Assembly: GCA_018902755.1 (NCBI GenBank)
Contig: JAHIQI010000009.1
Coordinates: 1 to 30,237 of the forward strand
Direction: 5' to 3'
From: Pseudomonadota bacterium
GTDB taxonomy: Bacteria; Desulfobacterota; Desulfarculia; Desulfarculales; Desulfarculaceae
Length of the DNA: 30,237 bases
In this document: one piece after another, positions 8,539 to 16,536 of the stretch
Position numbering within the stretch: the first letter of the stretch is position 1
Layout of the letters: every line of letters starts with the position of its first letter
Made by a program: the position numbers and the translations under genes
Notes under the pieces: generated by a model
The model's database searches: none
The model's input: the letters and a program-made list of their open reading frames with translations, nothing else
What the model was told of the DNA's origin: nothing

Positions 8539-10128
8539 ATGCCTAATGAAAAACCGGCCGTCGAGCTATACGACACCACCCTGCGCGACGGCACCCAAGC
8601 CGAGGGCTTTGTCCTGTCCCCCGAGGACAAGCTCAAGGTGGCCCGCCATCTGGACCGACTGGGAGTGGCTTACATCGAAGGCGGCTGGCCCGGCTCCAAC
8701 CCCCGCGACCAGGAGTTTTTCGCCCGCGCCGGCGAGCTGAAGCTGAGCAACGCCAAGCTGGTGGCCTTCGGCTCCACCCACCATGCCTCGCGCACCCCGG
8801 ACAACGATCCCAACCTGGCCGCGCTCATCGCCGCCCCGGTGGAGATCTGCGCCCTGGTGGGCAAGACCTGGAGCCGCCACGTGACCGCCCAGCTCAAGAT
8901 TCCCCTGGAGCGCAACCTTGAGATCGCCCGCGACAGCGTGGCCCACATGGTCGCAAACGGTCGCCGGGTGTTCTTTGACGCCGAGCACTTCTTCGACGGC
9001 CTGGCCGAGGACGCCGACTACACCATGTCCGTGCTCAAAGCCGCCGTGGAAGGCGGGGCCGAGGCCCTGGTCTTGTGCGACACCAACGGCGGCTCCCTGC
9101 CCGCCTGGATCACCGAGGGCGTCTCCAAGGTGAAGGCCGCCTTCCCCGAGGTGAGCATCGGCATCCACTGCCACAACGACGGTGACATGGCCACGGCCAA
9201 TACCCTGGCCGCCGTGGCCGCCGGAGCCACCCAGGTGCAGGGCACCACCGGCGGCATGGGCGAGCGTTGCGGCAACGCCGACCTCACCGCCATCGCCCCG
9301 GCCCTGGAGTTGAAGATGGGCTATGTCTGTCTGCCTCCGGACCATCTGCTGCGCCTCACCGAGACCGCCCGCTTCATCCGCGAGCAGGCCAACCAGCCCC
9401 CGCTGGCCTTCGCCCCCTACGTGGGCACCAGCGCCTTCAGCCACAAGGGCGGGCTGCACATCAGCGCGGTGGAAAAAGACCCCAGCCTCTACGAGCACAT
9501 CAACCCCGAGGCCGTGGGCAACGTGCGCCGCTATCTGCTGTCCGACCTGGCCGGGCGGGCCGCCCTGCTCAAGAAGCTGGCCGACTGGGGCTACGACCTG
9601 GCCCCGGACGACCCCCGGCTCAAGGAGCTCTTGAGCGAGCTTAAGGAGCGCGAGAACGAGGGCTACGTCTACGAGGCGGCCGAGGCCTCCCTGGAGCTGT
9701 TGGTGAACCGCCGCCTCAGCGGACGGCCCAGCCGCTTCTTCGATCTGCTGGGTTTCCGCGTGGCCGACTACAAGCAGGCCGAGCACACCCCGCCCCAGGC
9801 CGAGGCCACGGTGCGGGTGCGCGTGGAAGGCGTGGAAGAGCACACCGCCGCCCTGGGCGACGGCCCGGTGAACGCCCTGGACCGCGCCGTGCGCAAGGCC
9901 CTGGCCCGCTTCTACCCGGCGCTCAACACCGTGCGCCTGGAGGACTACAAGGTCCGGGTTTTGGCCGGAAGCGCGGGCACCGAGGCCCGGGTCCGGGTGC
10001 TGGTGGAGTCCGGCGACGGCGAAAACCGTTGGGGCACCGTGGGCGTGAGCTTCGACGTGCTGGAGGCTTCCTGGCAGGCGCTGGGGGACGGCATTCGGTA
10101 CAAGCTCTTCAAGATGATGCAAGGCTAG
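8539..10128 (+). CDS. cimA: (R)-citramalate synthase
   Basis: A 529-residue HMGL-like enzyme that condenses pyruvate with acetyl-CoA to citramalate, a threonine-independent entry to isoleucine. The catalytic domain has YDTTLRDGTQ (11-20), IEGGWPGSNPRD, CDTNGGSLP, IHCHNDGDMATAN and TTGGMGERCGNADL, the CimA form of the 2-isopropylmalate synthase family, with GTSAFSHKGGLHISAV further on. A LeuA-type regulatory dimer domain occupies about 400-529. LeuA is less likely because of the ELYDTTLRDGTQ..GG(W)PGSNP pattern and the length. It is the last gene before a 398-base gap. Confidence 0.95.
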   Translation: MPNEKPAVELYDTTLRDGTQAEGFVLSPEDKLKVARHLDRLGVAYIEGGWPGSNPRDQEFFARAGELKLSNAKLVAFGSTHHASRTPDNDPNLAALIAAPVEICALVGKTWSRHVTAQLKIPLERNLEIARDSVAHMVANGRRVFFDAEHFFDGLAEDADYTMSVLKAAVEGGAEALVLCDTNGGSLPAWITEGVSKVKAAFPEVSIGIHCHNDGDMATANTLAAVAAGATQVQGTTGGMGERCGNADLTAIAPALELKMGYVCLPPDHLLRLTETARFIREQANQPPLAFAPYVGTSAFSHKGGLHISAVEKDPSLYEHINPEAVGNVRRYLLSDLAGRAALLKKLADWGYDLAPDDPRLKELLSELKERENEGYVYEAAEASLELLVNRRLSGRPSRFFDLLGFRVADYKQAEHTPPQAEATVRVRVEGVEEHTAALGDGPVNALDRAVRKALARFYPALNTVRLEDYKVRVLAGSAGTEARVRVLVESGDGENRWGTVGVSFDVLEASWQALGDGIRYKLFKMMQG

Positions 10129-10130
10129 GC

Positions 10131-10248
10131 GGCTTCGCCAGGAAGCGCCATGCTGCGTTGTCGGCGCCGCTCAAGCCTCGACGTAGTAAAGACTACGCCT
10201 ACGGCTTTCGCTCGCCGAGCGCCTTGCCTGGCACTCCCTGGCTGTGCC
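10131..10248. repeat. Long copy of an intergenic palindromic repeat (REP/MITE-like)
   Basis: This 118-base element begins two bases after the cimA stop. Its ends, GGCTTCGCCAG and CTGGCTGTGCC, are imperfect inverted repeats. Inside are CTGCGTTGTCGGCG (10153-10166) and a 6-bp hairpin CGTAGT-AAAG-ACTACG (10182-10197). A short copy with the same ends and the same 14-base core lies at 13437-13484. Both directly follow stop codons, like REP-type elements that act in 3' untranslated regions. Confidence 0.75.
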
Positions 10249-10340
10249 GCTAAGATGCGGTCTGCGCTCGCCGGACGCCTTGCCCACGAACACCTGGGAA
10301 CCCGCTGAAAATCATCGTTCCTGCGAGGTTCCAGAAATAG

Positions 10341-10373
10341 CGTAGGTTGGGTAGAGCGAAGCCAAACCCGACA
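10341..10373. repeat. Short palindromic repeat of the GTAGGTTGGGTAGAGCGAAGC type
   Basis: This resembles a short palindrome scattered between genes in many unrelated bacteria (recalled, not searched). GTTGGGT pairs with ACCCGAC around a central AGAGCGAAGCC, with one G-T wobble. It lies 153 bases upstream of fbp, just before a very GC-rich hairpin. Confidence 0.55.
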
Positions 10374-10384
10374 AATCCAAAAGT

Positions 10385-10418
10385 CGCCGCCGCCGTTCCG
10401 CTGGGGACGGCGGCGGCG
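10385..10418. other. Strong GC-rich hairpin upstream of fbp
   Basis: CGCCGCCGCCGT (10385-10396) pairs perfectly with ACGGCGGCGGCG (10407-10418) around a ten-base loop. It could end transcription from cimA, but no T-run follows (TCATTCGGG). The 10129-10526 gap therefore holds, in order, the long repeat, the short palindrome, this hairpin, and an AT-richer stretch (10455-10495) where the fbp promoter is expected. No clear promoter hexamers were found there. Confidence 0.55.
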
Positions 10419-10526
10419 TCATTCGGGCCAAGCCCTTCACCGAATCGGCCAGTGTGGCGATTTTGTGATAAATTAAGCGAAAATGAAAAAACCGTCGCCC
10501 GGGGACGGAGACAAGGAGGAGGGGCC

Positions 10527-11549
10527 ATGAACGGCAGCGGCACCGGAGTCACCATAATCAACCACATCCTGGAGCAGCAGTACGCCAGCCAGGGAGCCAC
10601 GGGCGCCTTCACCCACCTGCTCAACGAGATCGTCATGGCCGCCAAGATCATCAACAGCGAAGTGACCAAGGCGGGCCTGGTGGACATCCTGGGCAGCACC
10701 GGGCGGCGCAACGTGCAGGGCGAAACCGTCAAGAAACTCGACGAGTTCGCCCACAGCCTCATGGTGGAGCGCCTCTACCGAAGCGGCCATGTGGCCATGC
10801 TGGCCAGCGAAGAGGACGCCGACCCCATCGAGCCGCCGCGCGACGCGGTGACCGGCGACTACATGGTGGTGTTCGACCCCCTGGACGGCAGTTCCAACAT
10901 CGACGCCAACGTGTCCATCGGCACCATTTTCTCCATCCTCAAGCGGGTGAGCAGCGGCCCCGAATGCACCATGGCCGACTTCCTGCAAAAGGGCGTGAAG
11001 CAGGTGGCCGCGGGCTACGTGCTCTACGGCTCCTCCACCATGCTGGTCTACTCAACCGGCAACGGCGTCTCGGGCTTCACCCTGGACCCCTCGGTGGGCG
11101 AGTTCCTCTTGAGCCACCCCAACATCCAGGTGCCCAAGCGGGGCAAGATCGTCTCGGCCAACATGGGCTACTGGGACTACTGGGACGAAAATCTCAAGAA
11201 CTACCTGCGCTATCTGCGCCAGAAGACCGAGACCAAGCCGGTGTACTCCCTGCGCTACATCGGCTCCATGGTGGCCGACATCCACCGCACCCTGCTCTAT
11301 GGCGGCATCTTCCTGTACCCCAACGACACCAAGGACCCCAAGAAGCCCTGGGGCAAGCTGCGCCTGTTGTACGAATGCAACCCCATGGGCTACCTCATCG
11401 AGCAGGCCGGGGGCTTGGCCGACACCGGACAGGGCCGGGTGTTGGAGGTGGAGCCCACCGAACTGCACCAGCGGGTGCCCTTCATCGCCGGCAGCCGCGA
11501 GGACGTCGAGGAAGCGATAGATTTCATCCGTGGCGACCGCAGCGAATAA
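10527..11549 (+). CDS. fbp: Class I fructose-1,6-bisphosphatase
   Basis: A 340-residue cytosolic phosphatase hydrolysing fructose 1,6-bisphosphate to fructose 6-phosphate in gluconeogenesis. Metal-binding motifs are ASEEDADP (93-100) and FDPLDGSSNID (116-126). Further family marks are YIGSMVADIHRTLLYGGIF and the C-terminal ECNPMGYLIEQAGG. The ATG at 10527 is chosen for its strong AAGGAGGAGG site; the frame is open about 180 bases further up, but that part covers the hairpin and repeat. The last 20 bases overlap tsaD. Confidence 0.96.
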   Translation: MNGSGTGVTIINHILEQQYASQGATGAFTHLLNEIVMAAKIINSEVTKAGLVDILGSTGRRNVQGETVKKLDEFAHSLMVERLYRSGHVAMLASEEDADPIEPPRDAVTGDYMVVFDPLDGSSNIDANVSIGTIFSILKRVSSGPECTMADFLQKGVKQVAAGYVLYGSSTMLVYSTGNGVSGFTLDPSVGEFLLSHPNIQVPKRGKIVSANMGYWDYWDENLKNYLRYLRQKTETKPVYSLRYIGSMVADIHRTLLYGGIFLYPNDTKDPKKPWGKLRLLYECNPMGYLIEQAGGLADTGQGRVLEVEPTELHQRVPFIAGSREDVEEAIDFIRGDRSE

Positions 11550-12588
11550 CTCGGATCCGGGCCGCCTGGTCCTGGGCATCGAAAGCTCCTGCGACGAGTC
11601 CGCCGCCGCCGTGGTGGCCGACGGCCGCCGGGTGCTCTCCTCGGTGATCGCCAGCCAGATCAAGGACCACGCCCCCTTCGGCGGGGTGGTGCCCGAGCTG
11701 GCCAGCCGCCGCCATCTGGAGAACCTGGCCCCCACGGTCATGGCCGCCCTGAGCGAGGCGGGCGTCACCCTGGCTGACATCAGCGGGGTGGCGGTCACCC
11801 AGGGTCCGGGGCTCATCGTAGCGCTACTCATCGGCCTGAACCTGGCCAAGGCCCTGGCCTGGTCCCGGGGCCTGCCCATGGTGGGGGTCAGCCATTTGGA
11901 AGGCCACCTGGCCGCCCTGGGCCTGGCCGAGGAGCCGCCGCCGTTTCCCTTCATGGCCCTGTTGGTCAGCGGGGGGCACACCTCCATTTTCCTGGTGTCC
12001 GCGCCGGGCAAACAGGAGGAGCTGGGCTCCACCGTGGACGACGCGGCGGGCGAAGCCTTTGACAAGGTGGCCAAGCTCTACGGCCTGGGCTACCCCGGCG
12101 GCATAATCATCGACCGCATGGCCGCCCAGGGCGACCCCTCGGTGATCCAGCTTCCCCGCCCCCGCATGCACGACGGCACCCTGGACTTCAGTTTCTCGGG
12201 CCTCAAGAGCGCGGTGGTGCGCTTCCGCGAGGCCAACCAGGGCGTGGACTATCGCATGGAGGACCTCTGCGCCGGTTTCCAGGAGGCGGTGGTGGAGGTG
12301 CTGGTCAAGAAGACCCTGGCCGCCGCCCAGCAGCGGGGGGTGAGCCACCTGGCCCTGGCCGGGGGGGTGGCCGCCAACCAGCGCCTGCGCGCGGCCATGG
12401 CCGAGGCTGCGGCCCAGGCGGGCCTGGGGGTCACCCTGCCGCCCCTGGCGCTGTGCACCGACAACGCGGCCATGATCGCCGCCGCCGGTTGCCACCATCT
12501 GCGCGCCGGGAGGCGCATGCCCCTGGAGGCCGACGCCATCAGCCGCCTGCCCAAGGGCGGGGCCCTGCCCGCCGAGCCGGGGGCCTGA
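11530..12588 (+). CDS. tsaD: tRNA N6-adenosine threonylcarbamoyltransferase TsaD
   Basis: A 352-residue ASKHA-fold enzyme that transfers threonylcarbamoyl from threonylcarbamoyl-AMP to A37 of tRNA. It shows GIESSCDES (17-24), the metal-binding HLEGH (H122 and H126), VSGGHTSI, STVDDAAGEAFDKVAKLLGL-like text with YGLGYPGG, and the late ALAGGVAANQRLR and CTDNAAMIA motifs. It starts with GTG at 11530, inside the 3' end of fbp, and its stop overlaps the rsmA start by one base, so fbp-tsaD-rsmA are probably cotranscribed. Confidence 0.96.
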   Translation: MATAANNSDPGRLVLGIESSCDESAAAVVADGRRVLSSVIASQIKDHAPFGGVVPELASRRHLENLAPTVMAALSEAGVTLADISGVAVTQGPGLIVALLIGLNLAKALAWSRGLPMVGVSHLEGHLAALGLAEEPPPFPFMALLVSGGHTSIFLVSAPGKQEELGSTVDDAAGEAFDKVAKLYGLGYPGGIIIDRMAAQGDPSVIQLPRPRMHDGTLDFSFSGLKSAVVRFREANQGVDYRMEDLCAGFQEAVVEVLVKKTLAAAQQRGVSHLALAGGVAANQRLRAAMAEAAAQAGLGVTLPPLALCTDNAAMIAAAGCHHLRAGRRMPLEADAISRLPKGGALPAEPGA

Positions 12589-13433
12589 TGCATCCGGCCG
12601 CCCTGCTCAAGGCCCACGGCCTGCACGCCGGCAAGAAACGGGGCCAGAACTATCTGGTGCAACCGGCGACCGCCGGGGCCATCGCCGCCAGCGCCGGGGC
12701 CCAGGCCACGGACACGGTGGTGGAGATCGGGGCCGGGCTGGGGGCCCTGACCCTGCCTCTGGCCGAGGCCGCCGCCAAGGTGGTGGCCGTGGAGGTGGAC
12801 CGGGGCATCTTCGCCGCGCTCCAGGAGGTGCTGGCCGGCGCGGGGGTTGTCAACGTGGAGCCCCTCCTGGCCGATGCCCTGACTTTGGACTGGCCCGCTC
12901 TGGCCGCCGATGCCGGAGGCCCCCTGGTGGTGGCGGGCAACCTGCCCTACGCCATCAGCAGCCCCCTGCTTTTCAACCTCCTGGACAACCTGCCCTGCTG
13001 GAAGCGCGCCACCCTCATGGTGCAAAAGGAGCTGGCCAACCGGTTGCTCAGCTCGCCGGGCAGCAAGGACTGGGGCCGCATGTCGGTGCTCATCCAGACC
13101 TGGTGCTCGGTCAGCCGGGGCATGGAGGTGGGGCCCAGCCAGTTCTTTCCCCGCCCGGCGGTGGCCAGCCAGGTGGTGCACCTGGAGCCTCTGGAGCGTC
13201 CCGCCGTGGCCCTGGAGGGCCCCCAGGCCCGCGAGGACTACGCCAAGGTCATCAAGGCCGCCTTCAGCCAGCGCCGCAAGATGCTGGCCAACAGCCTGGC
13301 CGGGGGCCTGCGCCGGGAGCGCGGCCCGGTGGCCGAGGCCCTGGAGCAGGCCGGGGTGGAGCCCACCCGCCGGGCCGAGACTCTATCCATCGCCGAGTTC
13401 GCCGCCGTGACCAAAGCTCTCCAACCCCTGTAG
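12588..13433 (+). CDS. rsmA: 16S rRNA (adenine1518/1519-N6)-dimethyltransferase RsmA
   Basis: A 281-residue SAM-dependent enzyme (KsgA) that dimethylates two adjacent adenines in the helix 45 loop of 16S rRNA, a late 30S assembly step. It shows KKRGQNYLV at the N-terminus, the SAM-binding EIGAGLGALT (46-55), AVEVDR (67-72), and the catalytic NLPYAISSP (118-126). The C-terminal FFPRPAVASQVV and AAFSQRRKMLANSL are typical. The ATG shares one base with the tsaD stop. Confidence 0.96.
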   Translation: MHPAALLKAHGLHAGKKRGQNYLVQPATAGAIAASAGAQATDTVVEIGAGLGALTLPLAEAAAKVVAVEVDRGIFAALQEVLAGAGVVNVEPLLADALTLDWPALAADAGGPLVVAGNLPYAISSPLLFNLLDNLPCWKRATLMVQKELANRLLSSPGSKDWGRMSVLIQTWCSVSRGMEVGPSQFFPRPAVASQVVHLEPLERPAVALEGPQAREDYAKVIKAAFSQRRKMLANSLAGGLRRERGPVAEALEQAGVEPTRRAETLSIAEFAAVTKALQPL

Positions 13434-13436
13434 ACC

Positions 13437-13484
13437 GGCTTCGCCAGACCCCACATGGCTGCGTTGTCGGCGTCTGGCTGTGCC
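13437..13484. repeat. Short copy of the intergenic palindromic repeat
   Basis: This 48-base element starts three bases after the rsmA stop. It has the same left end (GGCTTCGCCAG), core (CTGCGTTGTCGGCG, 13459-13472) and right end (CTGGCTGTGCC) as the 118-base copy at 10131, but lacks the internal hairpin segment. GCCAGAC (13443-13449) pairs with GTCTGGC (13472-13478). The remainder of the gap to 13672 is AT-richer, with no clear promoter hexamers. Confidence 0.72.
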
Positions 13485-13672
13485 GGGGCCGGATACGAAC
13501 CGCCCTCCGGAAAGACCGTCTCAATTTTCATACAGACCTCATAAATACTAATCCGTTGTTCGCTGCCGCCCAAACTTCATGGAATATCCGGGCATAGTCC
13601 CTGTTTCTCTCACCCGCTTGTGCCACAATAAAACTTAAGGGGAAATTCCGCCGTCAACGGGGGAGGTGTCTT

Positions 13673-14239
13673 GTGCCGCAACGCCTGCAGATATTCATGG
13701 TGCTGGGCCTGGTGGCCCTTATCGCGGCATGCATGGGCCCGGCGGTGGACCCTGGCCCGGACCCGGCCAGGGTGGTGGTGTCGGTCAAGAGCAGCCTGAG
13801 CCACGAGCAGGTTCGCCGGGCCATGACCAGCCAGGGGCCCTTTCCCGGCGCCTGGGTGCGCTTCGACAACTTCCTGGGGCCGTTCTGGGAGATTTCCGCC
13901 CAGCAGCGCCAGCCGGACGGCTCCTGGCGGCGCCTGTCCCAGGCCCCCAACCAGCCCGACCTGCCCGACGGCTACAAGGTCGAGGGCAAGCGGGTGTTCT
14001 TGGCCCCGCCCGGAGCCCAGGAGCTGCGCTTCCGCCTGGAGGCCTTTGTAAACCGCTCCTGGGAGGAGCAGGTGGGCGACCCCTACACCTACCGCCGCAC
14101 CAAGGACGGCGAGGTTTACCGCGACTACGAGCCACGCTGGCGCTCCCAAAGCGCGGTGATCTACGTCCTGGACCAGCGCCGGGAGCGCAAGGTGGATTTG
14201 AAGGCGGGGCAGGAGCTGGTGCTGGAGCCGTTCAAGTAG
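13673..14239 (+). CDS. Predicted lipoprotein of unknown function
   Basis: A 188-residue protein with a lipoprotein signal: a short basic start, a hydrophobic core (about residues 8-18) and a lipobox ending IAAC at about residue 20, so it should be lipid-anchored in the envelope. The mature part is hydrophilic, rich in W, R and D, without a family motif I recognise; its YVLDQRRERKVDLKAGQEL tail looks beta-rich. It starts with GTG preceded by GGGAGGTG. It stands alone between repeat-bearing gaps, after rsmA and before panC. Confidence 0.8.
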   Translation: MPQRLQIFMVLGLVALIAACMGPAVDPGPDPARVVVSVKSSLSHEQVRRAMTSQGPFPGAWVRFDNFLGPFWEISAQQRQPDGSWRRLSQAPNQPDLPDGYKVEGKRVFLAPPGAQELRFRLEAFVNRSWEEQVGDPYTYRRTKDGEVYRDYEPRWRSQSAVIYVLDQRRERKVDLKAGQELVLEPFK

Positions 14240-14275
14240 GTATTTGCAATCCCCAAAACCGATTCTATCTTTAAT

Positions 14276-14304
14276 TTGACAGGCGGTCGGGCCTGTGCTA
14301 CCCA
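14276..14304 (+). promoter_or_regulatory. Possible promoter upstream of panC
   Basis: A perfect TTGACA (14276-14281) lies 17 bases before TACCCA (14299-14304). The second hexamer matches only weakly, so this is a candidate. The rest of the 201-base gap is GC-rich, with small inverted repeats around 14330-14345, and no gene I can support. Confidence 0.4.
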
Positions 14305-14440
14305 TTAACTGGTTTTCCCCGGCCGGCAAAGGCCGCGCGGCCGCTCGAGAGCCCCCAGGCTACGGGCAGGTCATGAGCGCAAGGCAGAACCGGCCTCAAC
14401 CGCAATTGCTTGGATCGCCCAGGGCGACCGGGACGAGAGC

Positions 14441-15295
14441 GTGGCTCAACAACCGCAAGTCATACGTACGCCAAAGGATATGCATGCCCTGAGCGACGAA
14501 GTGCGTTCAGCGGGCAAGCGCATCGCCTTGGTGCCCACCATGGGGGCCCTGCACGCCGGGCATCTTTCCCTTATCGACCACGCCCGCGCTCAGGCCGACT
14601 TCCTGGTGGTGAGCATCTTCGTCAATCCCCTGCAGTTCGACCGCGATGCCGACCTGGACGCCTATCCCCGCACCTGGGAGGCCGATTCGGCCCTGTGCTC
14701 CGAGCACGGCGTGGACGCCATCTACGCCCCCACGGTCCCGTCCATGTACCCCCAGGGCTTCGCCACCAAGGTGACCGTGGCCGGGCTGGGCCAGGGCCTC
14801 TGCGGAGCCCACCGGCCGGGGCACTTCGACGGGGTGACCACGGTGGTGGCCAAGCTCTTCGGCGCGGCCAAGCCCCATATCGCGGTGTTCGGGCAAAAGG
14901 ACTATCAGCAGCTCAAGATCATCACGCGCATGACCGCTGATCTGGACATGGACCTCGAGGTGATCGGGCGGCCCACCCTGCGCGAGGCCGACGGCCTGGC
15001 CATGAGCAGCCGCAACGTGCATCTGAGCCCCGAGGAGCGCGCCCAGGCCCTGTGCCTGCGCCGGGCCCTGGACAAGGCCCGCGAGCTGGCCCAGGGGGGC
15101 GAGCGCGACGTGGAGACGATCAAGACCGCCGCCGCCCAGGTGGTGGAAGGGGCCCCCCTGGCCCGTATGGAATATTTGGAGGTGGTGGACGCCGATAACC
15201 TGGCGCCGCTCGCCCGCCTGGACGGACCGGCCCGCATGGCCATGGCCGTGTGGCTGGGCACCACCCGTTTAATAGACAACGACGCCCTGAACTGA
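14441..15295 (+). CDS. panC: Pantothenate synthetase
   Basis: A 284-residue enzyme that joins pantoate and beta-alanine with ATP to make pantothenate. It has the nucleotidyltransferase HIGH-like PTMGALHAGH (32-41), FVNPLQFDRDADLDAYPR, RPGHFDGVTTVVAKLF, GQKDYQQL (151-158) and AMSSRN (187-192). The start is GTG at 14441 with only a weak purine-rich site (GACGAGAG). panD follows eight bases after the stop, giving a panCD operon that supplies both beta-alanine and its ligation; panB is not in this window. Confidence 0.96.
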   Translation: MAQQPQVIRTPKDMHALSDEVRSAGKRIALVPTMGALHAGHLSLIDHARAQADFLVVSIFVNPLQFDRDADLDAYPRTWEADSALCSEHGVDAIYAPTVPSMYPQGFATKVTVAGLGQGLCGAHRPGHFDGVTTVVAKLFGAAKPHIAVFGQKDYQQLKIITRMTADLDMDLEVIGRPTLREADGLAMSSRNVHLSPEERAQALCLRRALDKARELAQGGERDVETIKTAAAQVVEGAPLARMEYLEVVDADNLAPLARLDGPARMAMAVWLGTTRLIDNDALN

Positions 15296-15303
15296 GGACG
15301 ATC

Positions 15304-15693
15304 ATGCAACGTCATATGTTTAAGTCCAAGCTGCACCGGGCCACGGTGACCGAAGCCGAACTGCACTACGAGGGCAGCCTGTCGGTGGACCAGGATCTCA
15401 TGGACGCGGCCGAGATGATTCCCAACGAGATGATCCAGGTCTACAACATCAACAACGGCGAACGCTTCGAGACCTACATCATTCCCGGCCCCCGGGGCAG
15501 CGGCGTGTTCTGCCTCAACGGCGCGGCGGCCCGCAAGGGCGAGGTGGGCGACAAGATCATCATCGTCACCACCTGCTGGCTGGACGAGGCCGAGCTGGCC
15601 AAGCACCAGCCCCTGGCCGTGCTCCTGGGCGAGGACAACAAGATCGTCAAGATCACCCGCGAGGAGCAGCACGGCCTGCGCGTGGCCCAGTAA
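15304..15693 (+). CDS. panD: Aspartate 1-decarboxylase (pyruvoyl-dependent)
   Basis: A 129-residue proenzyme that decarboxylates aspartate to beta-alanine for pantothenate. The self-cleavage site is G24-S25 within HYEGSLSVDQD; S25 becomes the pyruvoyl group. Starting at ATG 15304 puts this serine exactly at position 25, as in E. coli PanD, which decides the start. YNINNGERFETY and FCLNGAAARKGEVGD are also conserved. Confidence 0.97.
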   Translation: MQRHMFKSKLHRATVTEAELHYEGSLSVDQDLMDAAEMIPNEMIQVYNINNGERFETYIIPGPRGSGVFCLNGAAARKGEVGDKIIIVTTCWLDEAELAKHQPLAVLLGEDNKIVKITREEQHGLRVAQ

Positions 15694-15733
15694 GGTCAGT
15701 TGTTCTTTTAAGCTTTTTTGTTAAGGAAAAATA

Positions 15734-16396
15734 ATGGGTTTCAGCCCCAAAGCCAGAACCAAGGTCCTGCTCTGGTCTGATAGACACTGTTGCCTATGTA
15801 AAAAACCGTGTGACACAAATATCGAAGTCCACCATATTGTTCCGGAAGCTAATGGAGGATCAAATCGTATAGAAAATGCGATCCCCTTGTGTTTTGATTG
15901 TCATGGTAAAGTACAAAATTATAATGATTACCATCCCTTAGGTAATAAATATAAACCGGAAGAACTTAAGGCAAGAAGAGAACAAGTGTATGAGGAGTTT
16001 ACTCGCTATTTAGTCCCCCCGATTCATTACATAGTTACTCAGAGAATACATGACCGGGAAAACCGGCAATTGCCAGACGTTGGTTTTGTTATTAGCAATC
16101 TAGGGAATTCACTGCCAGTCAAGGCTACAGTTAAAGTTTCTTTTGTTGTTCCAAACCAAAAGATCCCCCTCGGTGGTGATTATTACAGTGGTAAGAGACT
16201 GTGGCACTTAAACCCTAGCCACACGACAAGCGGACACTTTTCCCTGCCCGACAGTTTTAAAAATTATTCTGAAAAAATTACACTCAAAGTAAATGTCAGC
16301 ATTGAGGACCAATATGAAAGGGTGCATCATAATCTGCCGGTCGGCTACACATACCTTCCAGCTGATAACGATTGGTTTTTAGAGCCATCGGTGTGA
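15734..16396 (+). CDS. HNH endonuclease-like protein with a beta-rich C-terminal half
   Basis: A 220-residue protein. Residues 15-62 are an HNH nuclease domain: two zinc pairs C19-C22 and C53-C56, H33-H34 in VHHIVPEANGG, N48 and H57, so the active-site set is complete. Residues about 95-220 do not match a family I know; alternating hydrophobic strands and an 'ISNLGNSLPVKATVKVS' stretch suggest an immunoglobulin-like beta sandwich, perhaps a sensing or targeting domain. It is much more AT-rich than its neighbours, with unlike codon use, so it is probably transferred. AAGGA six bases upstream supports the ATG. A role in defence is inferred only from the fold. Confidence 0.82.
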   Translation: MGFSPKARTKVLLWSDRHCCLCKKPCDTNIEVHHIVPEANGGSNRIENAIPLCFDCHGKVQNYNDYHPLGNKYKPEELKARREQVYEEFTRYLVPPIHYIVTQRIHDRENRQLPDVGFVISNLGNSLPVKATVKVSFVVPNQKIPLGGDYYSGKRLWHLNPSHTTSGHFSLPDSFKNYSEKITLKVNVSIEDQYERVHHNLPVGYTYLPADNDWFLEPSV

Positions 16397-16421
16397 GTGA
16401 TATTAAAATTAGCCAAAATGA

Positions 16422-16458
16422 CCGCCGCTCCGCCTTCGGGGGAGCGGCGGCTCGTTTT
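16422..16458 (+). terminator. Intrinsic terminator after the HNH gene
   Basis: A perfect 10-bp GC stem, CCGCCGCTCC (16422-16431) with GGAGCGGCGG (16441-16450), is followed by CTCGTTTT. Its base composition fits the host, not the AT-rich gene before it, so it was probably the terminator of panCD before the HNH gene was inserted. Confidence 0.8.
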
Positions 16459-16536
16459 GGGGGCTGCTTGCCCTGGCGTGGCCGCCGGCTTTGGCCTAGA
16501 ATTGAATGCCAGGAAATCTTCCGGGTAGGCGCGGTC

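Noticed and set aside
8566..10122. A 518-codon open frame on the minus strand opposite cimA
   Set aside because: It is the antisense shadow of a GC-rich gene. Its composition (rich in G, H, Q, A, V) is that of reverse-frame translation, with no motif, while the plus strand encodes a clear citramalate synthase.
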